Of a DNA stretch of 64,000 bases, positions 1 through 10,769 are shown piece after piece. This DNA comes from Thinopyrum elongatum (lineage: Eukaryota; Streptophyta; Magnoliopsida; Poales; Poaceae): positions 735,984,939 through 736,048,938 of the forward strand of contig CM022303.1 in NCBI GenBank assembly GCA_011799875.1. Reading direction: 5' to 3'. The notes under the pieces are model-generated. The model saw only the letters and a list, made by a program, of their open reading frames with translations. It was not told where the DNA came from and searched no databases. A program made the translations under genes and the position numbers. Each line of letters begins with the position of its first letter. Position 1 is the first letter of the stretch.

Positions 1-1660
1 CCAAAAATGGCCTTGGCGATATTCTTTTCAGTGTGCATTACATCAATGTTATGTTGAAGCTCAAGCTGGTGGAAGTAGGGGAGATCCCATAAGCATGGCT
101 TATGAGTCCAGGCGTGTTCTTCGTTATATCCCAAGAAATACCCTGGACATTTGGGATCAGGCTGGAGAGCATTTAGTAGATCACCAATTTGTTTCCCCCG
201 TCATCTCAGGTGGTGCCGAGTGTTCGATGACTTCACCTTTCATGAAGTTCTTCTTGTCTTGAATGGATGGTCAGGACGCAAATGTTGTCTATGGAAATCG
301 AAGCAAGAATACTTGCCACCATGCTGTAGCCAATGTCACTGCATGCTTGCCTTGCACCTTGGGCATGGGAACCTCCCATGCACAGACCACCCCATGAAAA
401 GTGAATATGCCGGTAGGACATGAAATGAGTACTGGTACCAAGCATGCATGGTGAAGTTTTTTTTGCTAGCAGCGTCGTATGTCCATATCCCATTCACCCA
501 AGCTTCTTTCAACTCATCTATCAGTGGCTGCATGTACACACTTATATTCTTCCCCGGATACTTGGGCTCTGGAATTATCAACGACAGGAACATGTGCTTG
601 CGTTGCATTATGACGTCGGGGTGGGAGGTTGAGGGGAACAATAAACACGGGCCAACAACTATATGTCTTTCACACCATACCAAATGGATTGAACCCATCG
701 AGTCCGATGGCAACACGTACATTCTTTGCCTCTTTTGCTTTCTAATGATGTATTCGATCGAAACTCTTCCATGCTTGGGCACAAGACAGATGTATCATCA
801 TCGGTCTCCCATGATCATCCTTGTCGTGTCTTATCCCATATTTGTGCCATATCATCTGTTTGGCCGTATCTTTGTTCAAGTAAAGCCGTTGAATTCATGG
901 AAAGATTGGAAGATACCGAAGAACATTTGCGGGGACTTTGCTCTGCTTCTTTGCACCATCACTGAGGTCTCTCTCAACGTACCTAGAGGCTTTGCACTTG
1001 GCACAGTACTTGTCATCTGCATACTCTTTCGTAAATAAGACACATCCGTTTGGACAAGCATGTATCTGCTCATAGGGCATCTTAAGTGCACGGATGATCT
1101 TCTTCGCTTCGTACCAGCTTTTAGTCAGTTTGTGACCTTCAAGGAGAGAGCGACCCCAAGATGACACCATCGAATTAAAGCAATCTCTGCTCATGTAGAA
1201 CTGGGTCTTTTATAGACATTTCTTGTGCGATGGCATCCAACTGACATTGGTTTGTGTGGTCGTGAAGAGGTTGTTGTGAGGAATTCAGCATTTGTAAGAA
1301 GGCCCTCGCAGACTCCTCCGGTTCTTCCTCTAATCCCTCTTCACGTGCACCATTGAAGTCAGCTACCATGTCAACGATCCCGGTACCATTGTCATCGGTT
1401 CGCCGACGCACCACCTTCTCTCTGCTATGTTCAGGCTTGCCATAAAGGGTCCACAGGGTATACCCATACTTCTGCATGTGTACACCCATCGTCTTCTTCG
1501 ACTGTTCTCTGTCGTTGCCGCACTTAAAGCAGGGGCACCAACTTTTTCTTTGGCCTCTAGCAAATGTTACCTCTATGAATTCATTGGTCTTCATCACCCA
1601 TTCAGGGGTCATGCGAGCCTGACTAGGGTGGCCAGTGTACATCCACTCACGATCATCCAT
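1..1660 (-). pseudogene. TNP2-type CACTA transposase, N-terminal part, degenerate
   Basis: The transposase would cut at the CACTA ends in the nucleus. The open stretch 1660-1175 starts MDDREWMYTGHPS and contains CPCFKCGN, a cysteine-rich transposase-associated region typical of TNP2 proteins, followed by GVHMQKYGYTLWTLYGKPE. The next stretch (1194-895) carries CPNGCVLFTKEYADDKYC and CAKCKASRYV, the cysteine pairs that normally precede the catalytic Transposase_21 domain. Similarity continues in 782-336 (YPGKNISVYMQPLIDELKEAW) and in further pieces down to position 1. The pieces lie in different frames and are separated by stops, so the gene is a pseudogene as read, although some breaks could be introns. 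The catalytic core and the C-terminus would lie left of the window. The methionine at 1660 is the natural start because homology begins right after it. Confidence 0.85.
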
Positions 1661-1860
1661 GCTGGTACTTGCAATGACAGTAGGGGCACCAAATTCATAG
1701 TCATCAACTTATGTATAATGTAATTAAGACTAGATACACAACTAATTACTTTTGTCATATTATTTACACCAAAGTTTTATTTTTTACCATACAAAAGGGA
1801 AACTAGCATTCGTGGATTGAATCCTATCTCTAATAGGTAAAGATAGGTCCTAATCCCAAC

Positions 1861-2070
1861 CGAGTATGTGTAGATTGGGTTTCGTTTCGCATGCTCTACT
1901 CTAGTCCGAGGCAAAACTTCGACAGCACCTCCCCGCTGTTCTCCAGATACACGTCTCGGCAACAAGCCGAGAGAATGTGTACCCGGAGAACAACAGGGTG
2001 GCTCTGACGAAATTTTGCCTCGGACCGAAGTAGAGCACGGGAAACGAAACCCAATCTACATGTACTCATG
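1861..2070. repeat. Long inverted repeat (hairpin) inside the CACTA leader
   Basis: Positions 1861-1945 pair with 1984-2070. Both arms carry TAGATTGGGTTTCGTTTC and CCGAGGCAAAA when read in opposite directions. The loop itself contains a second perfect small palindrome, TCTCGGC-AACAA-GCCGAGA (1954-1972), so the whole 210 bases could fold into one stem. The arms differ at several positions, so this is an old or imperfect inversion. It lies between the transposase start and the G-rich leader, in what would be a 5' intron or untranslated region. Confidence 0.8.
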
Positions 2071-2789
2071 CTGTCCATGGATAACGTGGACAATTCGAAA
2101 GGACGACGGTTATAAATATACAAGGACATGCATATTTATAGATGCCACCCTTCTGAACAGGAGACGCTGGATCGACGGTGCTCCTGGAGGTGAACAGAAG
2201 ATCCCTGCACATGAAAAGCACCGGCACAACCAACATAAGCACCATTTTTTCTGTATTTACCTGCTCACTTCAATAATATTGTGATCAACTATACGAAAAA
2301 ATGTGTCAATCAATAGTGGTACTTGAGCATAAAGAAACTGATTAAATAGTGTTGGTAGCACTAAAATGGCACAAAGAGATACAGAAAGAACACTTCTGAG
2401 GTTATCAATACCATTGTGTAATTCATAAAGTTGATTAAGTTACATTTGTGCAGTGGATCTTCCATGGTGACATTATCTCTTCAAACACAAAATAAAACAC
2501 ATGTGAGGTTCAGTTTGTTTTCTACATGGCAGTAGCATCACAAATGATAGTGGAAAAATCGAGTACTATTTACAATCTGTCCAAATCATCTAGTACATCC
2601 ATAATCTGTCCAAATCATCTAGTACATTAATAATCTCTGCGAATCGAATACTACTCTCAATCTGTTCAATGTAAAGAAATCAAGTTGTACCTGCAATCAT
2701 CTAGTACTACTCACAATCTGTCCAAAACGAGTTCCTACATGGCAGTATTCCAAATCTGTGCAAATCAAAATTGATCCACCCAAACCAGT

Positions 2790-3200
2790 AGCGCTTACCT
2801 TCGATCGAGGAGGATGCCGCGGTGGTGGAGGAGGGCCGGTGGAGGAGTGGTGGCCGCGGGGAGGAGGGCCGGCGCAGGGAGGAAGGCCTGCGCGGGGCGG
2901 GTCGGGGGTGGCTCGGGGAGGGGTGGCCATAGGGAGGAGGTCCGGCGCGGCGAGGAGGTCCGGCGCGGGAAGGCTCGGGGCTGCGACGCTAGGGCACAGG
3001 AGGACCGGACGGCGGTGACCACGATGCTAGGGAACGGGAGGACCGGTCGGCGGTGGCTGAGACGCTAGGGCACGGGAGGACCGGCCGGTCGCGGTGCAGC
3101 CATTGGAAGAGGGGTAGGGGCGCGGTGGAGGATGGGCCGGCAGCGGCGCAGCAGAGGGGGTTCCTGCAGCGATGGATCGGTGGCAGAGAAGGGGATGCGG
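2790..3200 (-). other. G-rich leader region of the CACTA with 38-bp tandem repeat
   Basis: This is a GC-rich block between the transposase and the subterminal repeats, in the position of the promoter and first non-coding exon of the CACTA. It contains three head-to-tail copies of a 38-bp unit starting at 2985, 3023 and 3061 (each begins GAYGCTAGGG and contains GAGGACCGG). The plus strand is dense in runs of three or four G. Overlapping open frames on both strands are compositional and no recognisable protein is present. Confidence 0.6.
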
Positions 3201-3245
3201 GAGAGATAGGAGAGAGATGCCGGGGAGCTGGGGTTTTTTTTTCTC

Positions 3246-3722
3246 TTAATCTTTGCCGTCTGTGAGAGGGGCAGCAGACGGCAAACCACCACTCACGGCC
3301 TGGAGTGTTTTCTTTTTTCTTTTTTCCAAAATCTTTGCCGTCAGTGGGAGGGAAAGCAGACGCAAAGCATCCGTCTTTGCCGTCAATGGGAGGGAAAGCA
3401 GACACAAAGCATCCGTCTTTGCCGTCAGCTTTACAGAAAATTTGACGGCAAAGCCAGGGCACCGTTACCGGATGTTAGACTGGACACGTGTCCATCCTTT
3501 GCCGTCAGGCAACAAAACCACTGACGGCAAAGCACCAGTTTGCCGTCTTTCCATCTTTGCCGTCATCCTTTCTCTAGCTTTGCCGTCAGCCATTCTGCCC
3601 ACAGACGGCAAAGCAAATGTTTGCCGTCTGCCTTACTTTGCCGTCAGCTGATGACGACAAATTTCTCTTTGCCGTCTGGCCCCGATGAAACGCTGAAGGC
3701 AAAGATACCTACTGACGGCAAA
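3246..3722. repeat. CACTA subterminal repeats, TTTGCCGTC / GACGGCAAA motif
   Basis: About 16 copies of the 9-mer TTTGCCGTC or its complement occur here in both orientations, for example near 3250, 3334, 3417, 3580, 3640 and 3668 forward, and 3278, 3444, 3523, 3603 and 3714 reverse. Arrays of short inverted motifs next to the TIR are binding sites for the TNPA-like protein in known CACTA elements. The motif does not occur as an array elsewhere in the window. Confidence 0.9.
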
Positions 3723-3724
3723 CT

Positions 3725-3741
3725 AGCTGTTTCCTGTAGTG
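3725..3741 (-). repeat. CACTA terminal inverted repeat
   Basis: On the minus strand this reads CACTACAGGAAACAGCT. The CACTA pentamer is followed immediately by the last GACGGCAAA copy. The adjoining agg (3742-3744) is the presumed 3-bp target duplication. Confidence 0.85.
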
Positions 3742-3744
3742 AGG

Positions 3745-4425
3745 GTGATTGCAAGCACTTGATGGGATAGAATGGAATGTGGGTAGTGTAGCTAGCTTGT
3801 ATAAAGTGTCAATTGTAGTAGGGGGAATGAAAAGGACATGCAGTGCTTGCTGCCTATAGCTGTGAGAGAATTGATCAACCCCCTTGGTCTTCCTTTAAAT
3901 TGGGAGAGAGAATTGTGCTGCAAATGTTCTTGCTTGGTGTAAATACTTCTTCATTCTTTCATGCTTGTTGTAAGATGAACATGCCAGCAACTTTTTGACA
4001 CTTAAAGGACATTGCACTACTCTGAATTTTAAGTTATGATCCATATACAATTTGATTCTGTCTCACAGCTAGGATTTTTGTTATGTCAGATCAGTTCAGT
4101 TGTGGTCAGATCAGTTCAGTTAACAACAAGTTCAGTTATATTTCAAAATCAACTGTAGTTTGCACTGTGAAGTTAGAGTTCAGTACAAGTTCACTTAAAA
4201 GATAAATTTGTCAACTACTCATGTATAGATAAAAGATAAATCTTGGAGATTTAGTTGACAAATTTGTCAACCTAGATAGATAGATGTTACCTAGTAATTT
4301 ATGTAACTAAACCAAGATTTGTCAACTTGAGAGAATTTGCAGTTTATATTTCAGAGAATAAAAGTAAGCAACTAAAACTTCAGAGAAGACCAAACTGTAC
4401 TTTTTCACTTTGTGAAAACATCAAA
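3745..4425. other. AT-rich intergenic DNA, no gene seen
   Basis: No coding similarity is visible. The only internal structure is a short tandem duplication, TCAGATCAGTTCAGTT, repeated at about 4085-4122. The sequence outside the CACTA end looks low-copy. Confidence 0.5.
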
Positions 4426-4427
4426 CT

Positions 4428-4560
4428 GTACAAATTGCTGGCACAAATTCAGTTGTGACAACAGTTGATGCTGGCACCAAATTGTACAAATTGCTGGCAT
4501 AAATTCAGCTTGTGACAACAGTTGATGCCGGCATCAAAGTGTACAAATTGCTGGCATAAA
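4428..4560. repeat. Tandem repeat, 56-57 bp unit, about 2.3 copies
   Basis: GTACAAATTGCTGGCA begins at 4428, 4484 and 4541. The intervening sequence (TTGTGACAACAGTTGATGC) is also repeated with few changes. No function is apparent. Confidence 0.8.
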
Positions 4561-5300
4561 CTAAGAACTCCTGCTGTGACAATATATTGTTGACTAATTG
4601 TTAAATGCAATTAGTCAGGCTGGCATAAATTGAAGTTGGAGTACTCCAAAAGTACAATTGTGACAACAGCAGCAACCTGTCAATTACAATTTAACAGTAT
4701 TTCAATTTCAATTCCGATTCAGCTTGTTACATTATGACTTGCTATGTACAGAACTTGCTATGTACATAATTCACTTTCAATTCAGCTTGTGATACTGGAG
4801 CCACTTCTCACAACCTGATTGCTTTTTCTACTGCCAATTTCAATTTAACAGGACTGTAGCAACATGTTAATTCTGATTACTAGCCTGTCAATTTCAATTC
4901 AGCAGCAGCAGAGGCGCAGCAGCCGCGGCGTGGCGCGGGGAAGCAGCAGAGGTCGTTGATCAGGGGCCGTCAGCGTCCCCCACCAGCAGTACCAGAGGCG
5001 TCGCCCACTACCAGCAGCCGCAGCAGCCGGTGGCCGAAGCGGACCAGCGCGGCGGCGGAATCGGGGGCGGTGAGCTGTGTCCTGGGTGACGGCGCAGGTC
5101 CTGCTCGTGGGTGGACGGCGGAGGTCCTGCTCTTGGGTGGGCAGTGCAGGTCCTGCTCGTGCGCGGTGCAGGTCCTGGGTGGCAAAATCATTTTGCAAAT
5201 GGCCGTGGCGACGCGCGGGCGACGGGCGGAGGATAAAGGAAGGAGACGGGGCCGTTTTTTCACAGGTTGTAATGTACGAGGCCTTTTTTGCAAAATATCC
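4561..5300. other. Non-coding stretch with a GC-rich island
   Basis: AT-rich DNA up to about 4900 is followed by a GC-rich island (about 4905-5250) containing CAG runs and three near-copies of GCAGGTCCTG. Open frames on both strands overlap and none resembles a known protein. It could be an old first exon or an element leader; I cannot tell. Confidence 0.4.
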
Positions 5301-5312
5301 AGTGTGCTACGC

Positions 5313-5341
5313 GCGACAAGTAATTCGGGCAGGAGGGAGTA
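5313..5341. mobile_element. Stowaway/Mariner-type MITE end fragment
   Basis: GCGACAAGTAATTCGGGCAG followed by GAGGGAGTA matches the right terminus of Triticeae Tc1/Mariner (Stowaway-like) elements, whose ends read CTCCCTCCG on the other strand. No matching left end lies within 300 bp, so it is a fragment. Confidence 0.55.
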
Positions 5342-5388
5342 TATATTCTGATGATTTAGTTAGATTATTTGTAAATAAGACTAAGATT

Positions 5389-5783
5389 GTGCACCCACGG
5401 ACATTGCACCCCCAGTGCACCCACGATCAAAAACTTAGCAAAACATTTCAAAAAAACCTGAAATTTTGTGGATGTGAATTTGAACAAATGTTTTAGGAGC
5501 TTGCAAAATTTGGTGGCGAAATGACATTTGAGAAGCTCTGTACAAAAAAAAAATGTTTGTGCTGAAAACACATGAACAGTAACATGGGTGCAGAGCATCA
5601 TTTGTATTTCATTTTGTATGGAGATCATTTGATGTTTGTTGGTGACCAAACTTTGCAAGCTTCTAAAACTTTTGCTCATAATCACATCCACGAAGTTTCA
5701 GAATTTTTCGATTTTTTTCTATATTTTTCGAATTTACTGTTCACTCATGGGTGCACCGAAGGTGGGTGCAACCACTACTTTCC
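5389..5783. mobile_element. Fold-back MITE with long terminal inverted repeats
   Basis: The left arm (about 5389-5515) and right arm (about 5655-5783) are inverted copies. They share GTGCACCC at the ends, and internally TTTTGTGGATGTGA against TCACATCCACGAAGTT and GAGCTTGCAAAATTT against AACTTTGCAAGCTTC. An 8-bp direct repeat, CTAAGATT, flanks the element at 5381-5388 and 5784-5791. Long arms and an 8-bp duplication fit a hAT-like or Mutator-like (8-9 bp TSD) MITE; the exact superfamily is not settled. No protein is encoded. Confidence 0.75.
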
Positions 5784-5791
5784 CTAAGATT

Positions 5792-6655
5792 AATCATTGA
5801 TCAGTTCGGTCTCTAACGATTTTCATGTCATTAATTTGTTGTTGTTTGCTATTTCTAAATCGACTGATAAATTGTTAATACTAAGTTGACCAAGTTACAC
5901 ATAATTTTAAAAATATGAATTACCAAATATTCATTGGATATAATAGAATCAACGCTCACGACCATCCACATACAAATAATAATTTCTCAAACAACTTGGA
6001 AATAGCTAGTCACGTCCTAATTTATTATGTTCTGAAGCACAATAATGCATTTCTCCACAACTTAATTTAGAAAAACCAGATTGTGTATTCAAAAGTGGCT
6101 CAACGACTTTTACTAAGAAAAGTGGGTCAACCAAATTAACAGTATTATCATAGTGGATTGCCACGACAAACGGGCCCTAATACAACTGTGTGTTGAGTCA
6201 TTTGCTTGTCGTCGCTGATCATAAGATGATTCTAGATAAAGAATAAAGAATAAACTTCAAGTTATAAGAAGGCACAAACCGTAGCAGTGTGTCAAATTTA
6301 AAACTAAAGTGTCACTGTCTCGCCGCAACTTTGGTGACCGTGGAATCTACAGGAGAGCAATCACAGCATTTATAATTGGCAGTTTCTCTGCATCCGCAAG
6401 TGGGTCTCCGACCACAACACGTACGTACAGATAGCATCAATCTGTCCATATGTTAAACTCTAGCCAAGCAGAGTTTTTTTAGGTTAAAAAAAAGCTATAC
6501 ATGCATGGCCCTCGGATATGCATCGGGATTTGGGAGAGAAGGCACCAATTCATAGACGAAACGATTAATAACCAACAGATATACACGAGGTCATAAGCCA
6601 AGTACACCATACATGCGGTGAGCTCCTTAATTTTTTTAATTCGTTTCTTTTTTTA
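5792..6655. other. AT-rich intergenic DNA, nothing recognised
   Basis: No open frame with plausible similarity, no repeat structure and no RNA gene was seen in this stretch. Confidence 0.5.
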
Positions 6656-6657
6656 AG

Positions 6658-6916
6658 TACTTGCTTCGTTCCAAAATAATTGAAGTTTTAACTTTGTCCT
6701 ATGTCAAACTTCTTTAAGTTTGACCAAGTCCATAGAAATATATATTAACATCTAGCACCCCAAATTAGTGCCATGAGATTCTTTATAAAAATATATCATA
6801 TTATGTGTATTTGATATTGTAGATCTTAGCACATTTTTCTATAGAGTTGGTGAAACTTAAACAAGTTTGACTTAGGACAAAACTAGAACTTCAATTATTT
6901 TAAAACGGAAGGAGTA
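6658..6916. mobile_element. Stowaway MITE (Tc1/Mariner type)
   Basis: The ends are TACTTGCTTCGTTCCAAAAT on the left and TTTTAAAACGGAAGGAGTA on the right, a degraded form of the CTCCCTCCGTTCC Stowaway terminus. The halves are inverted copies: GTCAAACTTCTTTAAGTTTG at about 6704 pairs with AAACAAGTTTGACTTAGGAC at about 6859. The size (259 bp) and the TA at both ends fit the family. Several terminal mismatches show that it is old. Confidence 0.8.
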
Positions 6917-7810
6917 GGAGCTACAACTTACCAGCATGCTTGGAATCACTGGTTCTCTTTTGCCGACAAGTGTCACCGCAGGCCGGCCTAACATGTGGAG
7001 CAAGAACTAAAATGTAGCCAAGAACAACTCGCCGATCGATCAATGTGTATGATGATGTATCATTAGTTGACTAAATAAGTGTCAATGGATCGATTCATCG
7101 GCAAGTCATCCTTGGCTACACCTTAGTCCCCGAGCCTAATGTTAGGCAACGGCCAAGCGAATCCAATCGACAAATCGTTCCATGGCCATGGTTGGAGGAA
7201 GAGCTAACTAGAATTTTTTCTTGAGGATAGAAGCTGAGAAAGGGGAGAGAATAGAAAAAAAATTTGGAGGAAAAGGGGAGAGAATAGATGGCGGGCACTT
7301 AGATTGATGGGCCTCCTTCCTATATATAGGTGCAGCTGGGTCAGTGAGAGTTAAACAAGCTAGAAATATTTTTCTCTAGGGTCGTCGACCAGAGCTAGAT
7401 AGATTCGACCTGACGCTAGTTATTCTGTGTAAAACCACCAACGCGCTCGTGGGTTTTGGGTGACTGACGCAATGAATCAATCATGCATGCACCCAAGCTC
7501 ATGATGATTCCGGCCGGCGACCAGACGGTACGTGTCCGATTTCTATTGCTATATTCTGCAGTGTTCACTGTATCTCCGGATTTCCCTGCCTCCCTTTAAC
7601 TAAAGGGATCATGTGGCGGATCGCCTACAATTCCTTAAGGGTGTTCAAACCTGCATGTGGCCGGGGAGATGGATGTGATTGCATCCAGTGCGGCGCATAC
7701 GCCGAATCTGATTCCGCTGAAAAGCATCACGGCGGATCGCATGCCATTCCTTCAGGATGTTCAAATCTGCACAAGGCAGGAAATACGAAATTTGCCTCCA
7801 CAGCTCTCAC
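6917..7810. other. Intergenic DNA with a two-copy direct repeat; no gene seen
   Basis: GGCGGATCGC opens two 41-bp copies at 7615-7655 and 7731-7771 (period 116), both continuing with ATTCCTT and GTTCAAA. A TATA-like CCTATATATAGG lies at 7319-7330, but no convincing coding region follows in either direction. The short minus-strand frame at 7116-7298 is low in complexity and is not called. Confidence 0.45.
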
Positions 7811-7814
7811 CACG

Positions 7815-8044
7815 GCTAAGACTACCGTAGTGGGAGCAACATACATAGTAAAATGCATCTTCATGCATTGTCAACTAGGCATATTAATGACATGTCATAG
7901 TATTAAATGAGGAAAAAGATGATGGGTAACATAGTATGTTACCTTCACATAGCGATTCCCATCGGAAAATGAGTCTACAAGCTAATAAATGCAACCATAT
8001 ATGATACTATCTCTATGATACTTTGCACTATGAAGATAGTAACA
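7815..8044. mobile_element. Probable non-coding MITE-like repeat
   Basis: The stretch opens CTACCGTAGTGGGAGCAACA and closes CACTATGAAGATAGTAACAT, with GGGTAACATAGTATGTTACC in the middle. The repeated GTAACATA-type words and the pattern resemble a common small Triticeae MITE. I could not define clear inverted ends or a target duplication, so the borders are approximate. Confidence 0.35.
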
Positions 8045-8107
8045 TACTCCCTCCGTTCTCGAATAAGTGTACATATAGAAATTTTAAGACAAATTATGAA
8101 GTTGAGT
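8045..8107. mobile_element. Stowaway MITE left-end fragment
   Basis: TACTCCCTCCGTTCTCGAAT at 8045 is a Stowaway terminus. The homology stops at the solo LTR insertion (8109-8691), and I could not recognise the other end beyond it. Confidence 0.6.
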
Positions 8108-8113
8108 AAAAAA

Positions 8114-8686
8114 TGTTGGGGCAAACCCTCCGGCGACACACACCGAACCAGCCCTCCGGCGACGAACGCCGAGCAGCCTCCGGCGACACGAACACAGGAC
8201 AGAAGAGAAGAACTCGAGCACACTGGACACAAGTTTTTCCGGCGACGAACACCTCGCCGCACGAACGGCGCCACGCTGCACGAACAGCGCCAAGCCGCAC
8301 GAACGGCGTTTTTCTCTTCAGCACAAACTCGGCAACACACCGTCTACAAAATACATTGGAGACTCACTCCACCTCACGGTGAGCGGCTGAGCGCACACAC
8401 GCACCTGAAGACTAACTCCGGCTCCTGGCCATGTGTTGGCACTGCCCTCTTAAGTAGTACTCCTACACGCAGCACGCACAGCCAGCGCACTACTCTTGCC
8501 CACTAGCTAGCCCACGCATGCACTTACCCAGCCACTAACAGCACATGCACGAGCATGACCCGGCTAACCACTAACTGACTCCACGATCTACATCACGCAG
8601 CTGTGCACGCTGCAACTAACCTGCTAACAACTCACGCGACGCACGCACCGACCAGGAACACATCACGGAGAAGATTATTCCTAACA
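8114..8686 (-). mobile_element. Copia-like solo LTR, 573 bp
   Basis: On the minus strand it starts TGTTAGGAATAATC and ends CCCCAACA, the TG...CA pattern with the TGTTAG/CAACA ends of Copia LTRs. A perfect 5-bp direct repeat, aaaaa, flanks it (8109-8113 and 8687-8691). No PBS, PPT or second LTR is present, so an element was reduced to one LTR by recombination between its LTRs. The start matches the compact LTR element at 24322-26315 (TGTTAGAATTAATC), suggesting related families. GC-rich CTCCGGCGACAC repeats at 8128-8290 lie near the 3' end of the LTR. Confidence 0.8.
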
Positions 8687-8691
8687 AAAAA

Positions 8692-9260
8692 TGCATTGGG
8701 AACGTGTAAGCCACCGTCACTCCAGTTTTCGCTATTGAGGTCCACCTAAAGCATCCTCTTATGTGGCGGCTCCATCCTATGCACATCTGTATGGTGCTAT
8801 CAGGTTTTCGCCATAGAACACCTGTGCCGATTGCGGGCGGTTCGTAGTGGGTTTTCTGATAGTGCTTCAGCACTCTTCTCCCTCTTCTGGCCTCCTGTAT
8901 CCAAAACTCACATGTTGTATTTCCGTTATGTCATGTAATGGAAACGGAATTAGCCCAGTTCAAATAAATAAATAAATCCCATGCACATCGCCAACTTCTC
9001 GGGCCTGACAGATCTGACCGCCCTGAGTACTATATGATGTCTCTCTTTTTTTTTGGCGGGAATAATACTATATATTATGTTTAAGCAGTAGTAGGAACTA
9101 AGAACTACCATCATCATGTCGAATTGTTTTGAATTGTAAACCAAGATTCAAGAATATTGCTTTTTTTACAGTGTAGGCATAAGAAAATTTGGAGGTTCAT
9201 TTAGCCACCTATCGGAAGGCATGCCTAGCTAGAACATATGCGGCATTTCAGAAAAAACTG
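8692..9260. other. Intergenic DNA, no gene seen
   Basis: Mixed-composition DNA with no supported open frame or repeat. It ends just before the GC-rich block that begins near 9265. Confidence 0.45.
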
Positions 9261-9264
9261 TTCG

Positions 9265-10518
9265 GGCCCCCGCGCCTCTCTCGTGAGGGCGACACGGGCG
9301 GGGCGCGAACCCTAGCCACCAGGCCCCTCCTCCTCCCCTTCCTCCCTTCCACCGCCGCCAGAGGACGTCGCCGGGCGAAGCTCGTGTGGCTGACGGTAGC
9401 GGCGGGGGTCTTCGTCTCACGGCCGCGTCTGTTCTTTGGGGCGTGGGAAGCGGGGTTCCGAGTGGCGCAGCGGTGGGATTCGGCTGGCGACGGCAATGCT
9501 CCCCTTCTGGCTGGCGCGAGGTCCTGGCGTGGAGCTCGACGTCCCGCGGCGCTTGGTCGGCTGCTTCCATGGCGGGCGTGTGGTGCGGAATTCGCCTCGC
9601 CGGCGCGGCGGAGCGGCATCGACAACGTGTGAGGCGGAGGTGTCTCTGGTGGGAGGTGCCCGAGGATGGCGGGTCTCGCGGAGGCCGGTGTAGCATGCGG
9701 CGTCCTGGCCCCCTCCTGCCTCGATCTGGAGTGGCCAGATCTGGGGTGGCGGCGGAGGAGCATGGTTCCGCCGACGCGGGTCGTGCTGTGGCTCGAGGGT
9801 GCAGGTGCGGCCGCTGCTTGGCGACGTGCCTGCCGATGCTGGCCTGGGGTGTCATGGTGGATTCCTTCCGTCCATGACCGTAACTGGGAGCCCAAGATGT
9901 TGAAGGACGTGACTTTCGGTCTCTCCTCCGGTGGCCGTCACAACGGGCGACGGTGCTTGATGTGCCTTCCTTGCCTCGGTTGGCTGTGGGTACGAGGTAC
10001 TTCGGATGTGGAAGGAATTGCCTTCCCACTCCCCTCCTCCGGTTCGCAACGTGGATTTCTGGACCCCGGGGTGGCGGCCTCGGATGGTGAGGCTGCGTGG
10101 TTGGCTCTACGGAGAGCAACGCTACAGTGGTGGTGGCTCATTCCTTGGCTGTGTGGATGGCAAGGAGCGGGGCGACAGGTGATCCTGGTGTTGTCGCTTT
10201 ATCAACGGTGGCGGCTCCCTGGTTTGGATCTCGAGGCCTTGATATGGTGGCGGCGGTCCTTCCCTCAGGATGGGTTGGCGACCTTGGTACCTCGTTGTGA
10301 TGTGGGTGAGACTCCGAGCGATGGTGGCGATGCGTGTGGGTGCCGCATCTCTCTTGGGGGCGCTGTCGCGGTTCCCCTCCCCGTGCCCGTGCTCCAGGTG
10401 AATACACTAGTCCGTCGTTTCGGTCTCGGCGATGGCGGCGCGTAGCGTCGTAACTCTCTTGGGGGTCATCATCGGGGTCGTCTTACACTGAAAAGTGACT
10501 GGAAAAAAGAAAAAAAAG
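9265..10518 (+). mobile_element. Possible non-LTR (LINE) remnant, GC-rich with A-rich tail
   Basis: The block begins GGGCCCCCGCGCCTCTCTCG and continues with GCGAACCCTAGCC, wording I associate with 5' ends of Triticeae LINEs. It runs about 1.25 kb at high GC and stops at an A-rich tail, GGAAAAAAGAAAAAAAAG (10501-10518). No endonuclease or reverse transcriptase domain can be read, so if it is a LINE the coding part has been deleted. I could not find a target duplication. Open frames on both strands (up to 296 residues on the minus strand) come from base composition. Alternatively it is the first exon region of an unknown gene. Confidence 0.3.
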
Positions 10519-10769
10519 ACCTCTGAAAAGCCACCGCTTACATAGTTTCAGGCTTGCGGGTTGCGGCAAGCACCCTCCGGAGTATCGCTACAGATTCTAA
10601 GCTCCCAGGAATTGAGAGCTCCCGGTGCGTCTGGGCTATTGTCAACGCTCTTGGCCCCACCTGTACGATCTATTTGAGTCGGTTTTGTCTCGTTCAACTA
10701 TGCAAGGGACGAGTCCTCTAGCCCCGACCCCTTCCTCTCAACTCGACCCGGTCCCTCTATCTCGTGAAG

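Larger units (their letters stand above)
1..3741 (-). mobile_element. CACTA (En/Spm) DNA transposon, 5' part, cut by window edge
   Basis: The element ends at 3741, where the plus strand reads CTGTTTCCTGTAGTG, so on the minus strand it begins CACTACAGGAAACAGC, a CACTA terminal inverted repeat. The next three bases, agg (3742-3744), would be one copy of the 3-bp target duplication; the other copy lies outside the window. Inward from the end come subterminal repeats (3246-3722), a G-rich leader with 38-bp repeats (about 2790-3200), an AT-rich stretch with a long hairpin, and the start of a TNP2-type transposase (1660 to 1). This is the normal 5'-to-3' order of an autonomous CACTA element read on the minus strand. 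The 3' half is off the left edge. The coding region is broken, so this copy looks dead. Confidence 0.9.

Noticed and set aside
2697..3068. Several overlapping ORFs in the G-rich leader.
   Set aside because: Low-complexity Gly/Arg or Pro/Ala frames on both strands; no conservation or motif.
7116..7298. 60-residue minus-strand frame downstream of a TATA-like site.
   Set aside because: Low complexity (Ser/Phe/Lys), no homology, no conserved start context.
9229..10119. 296-residue minus-strand open frame.
   Set aside because: Pro/Arg/His-rich, overlapping frames on both strands in GC-rich DNA, no recognisable domain; compositional artefact.
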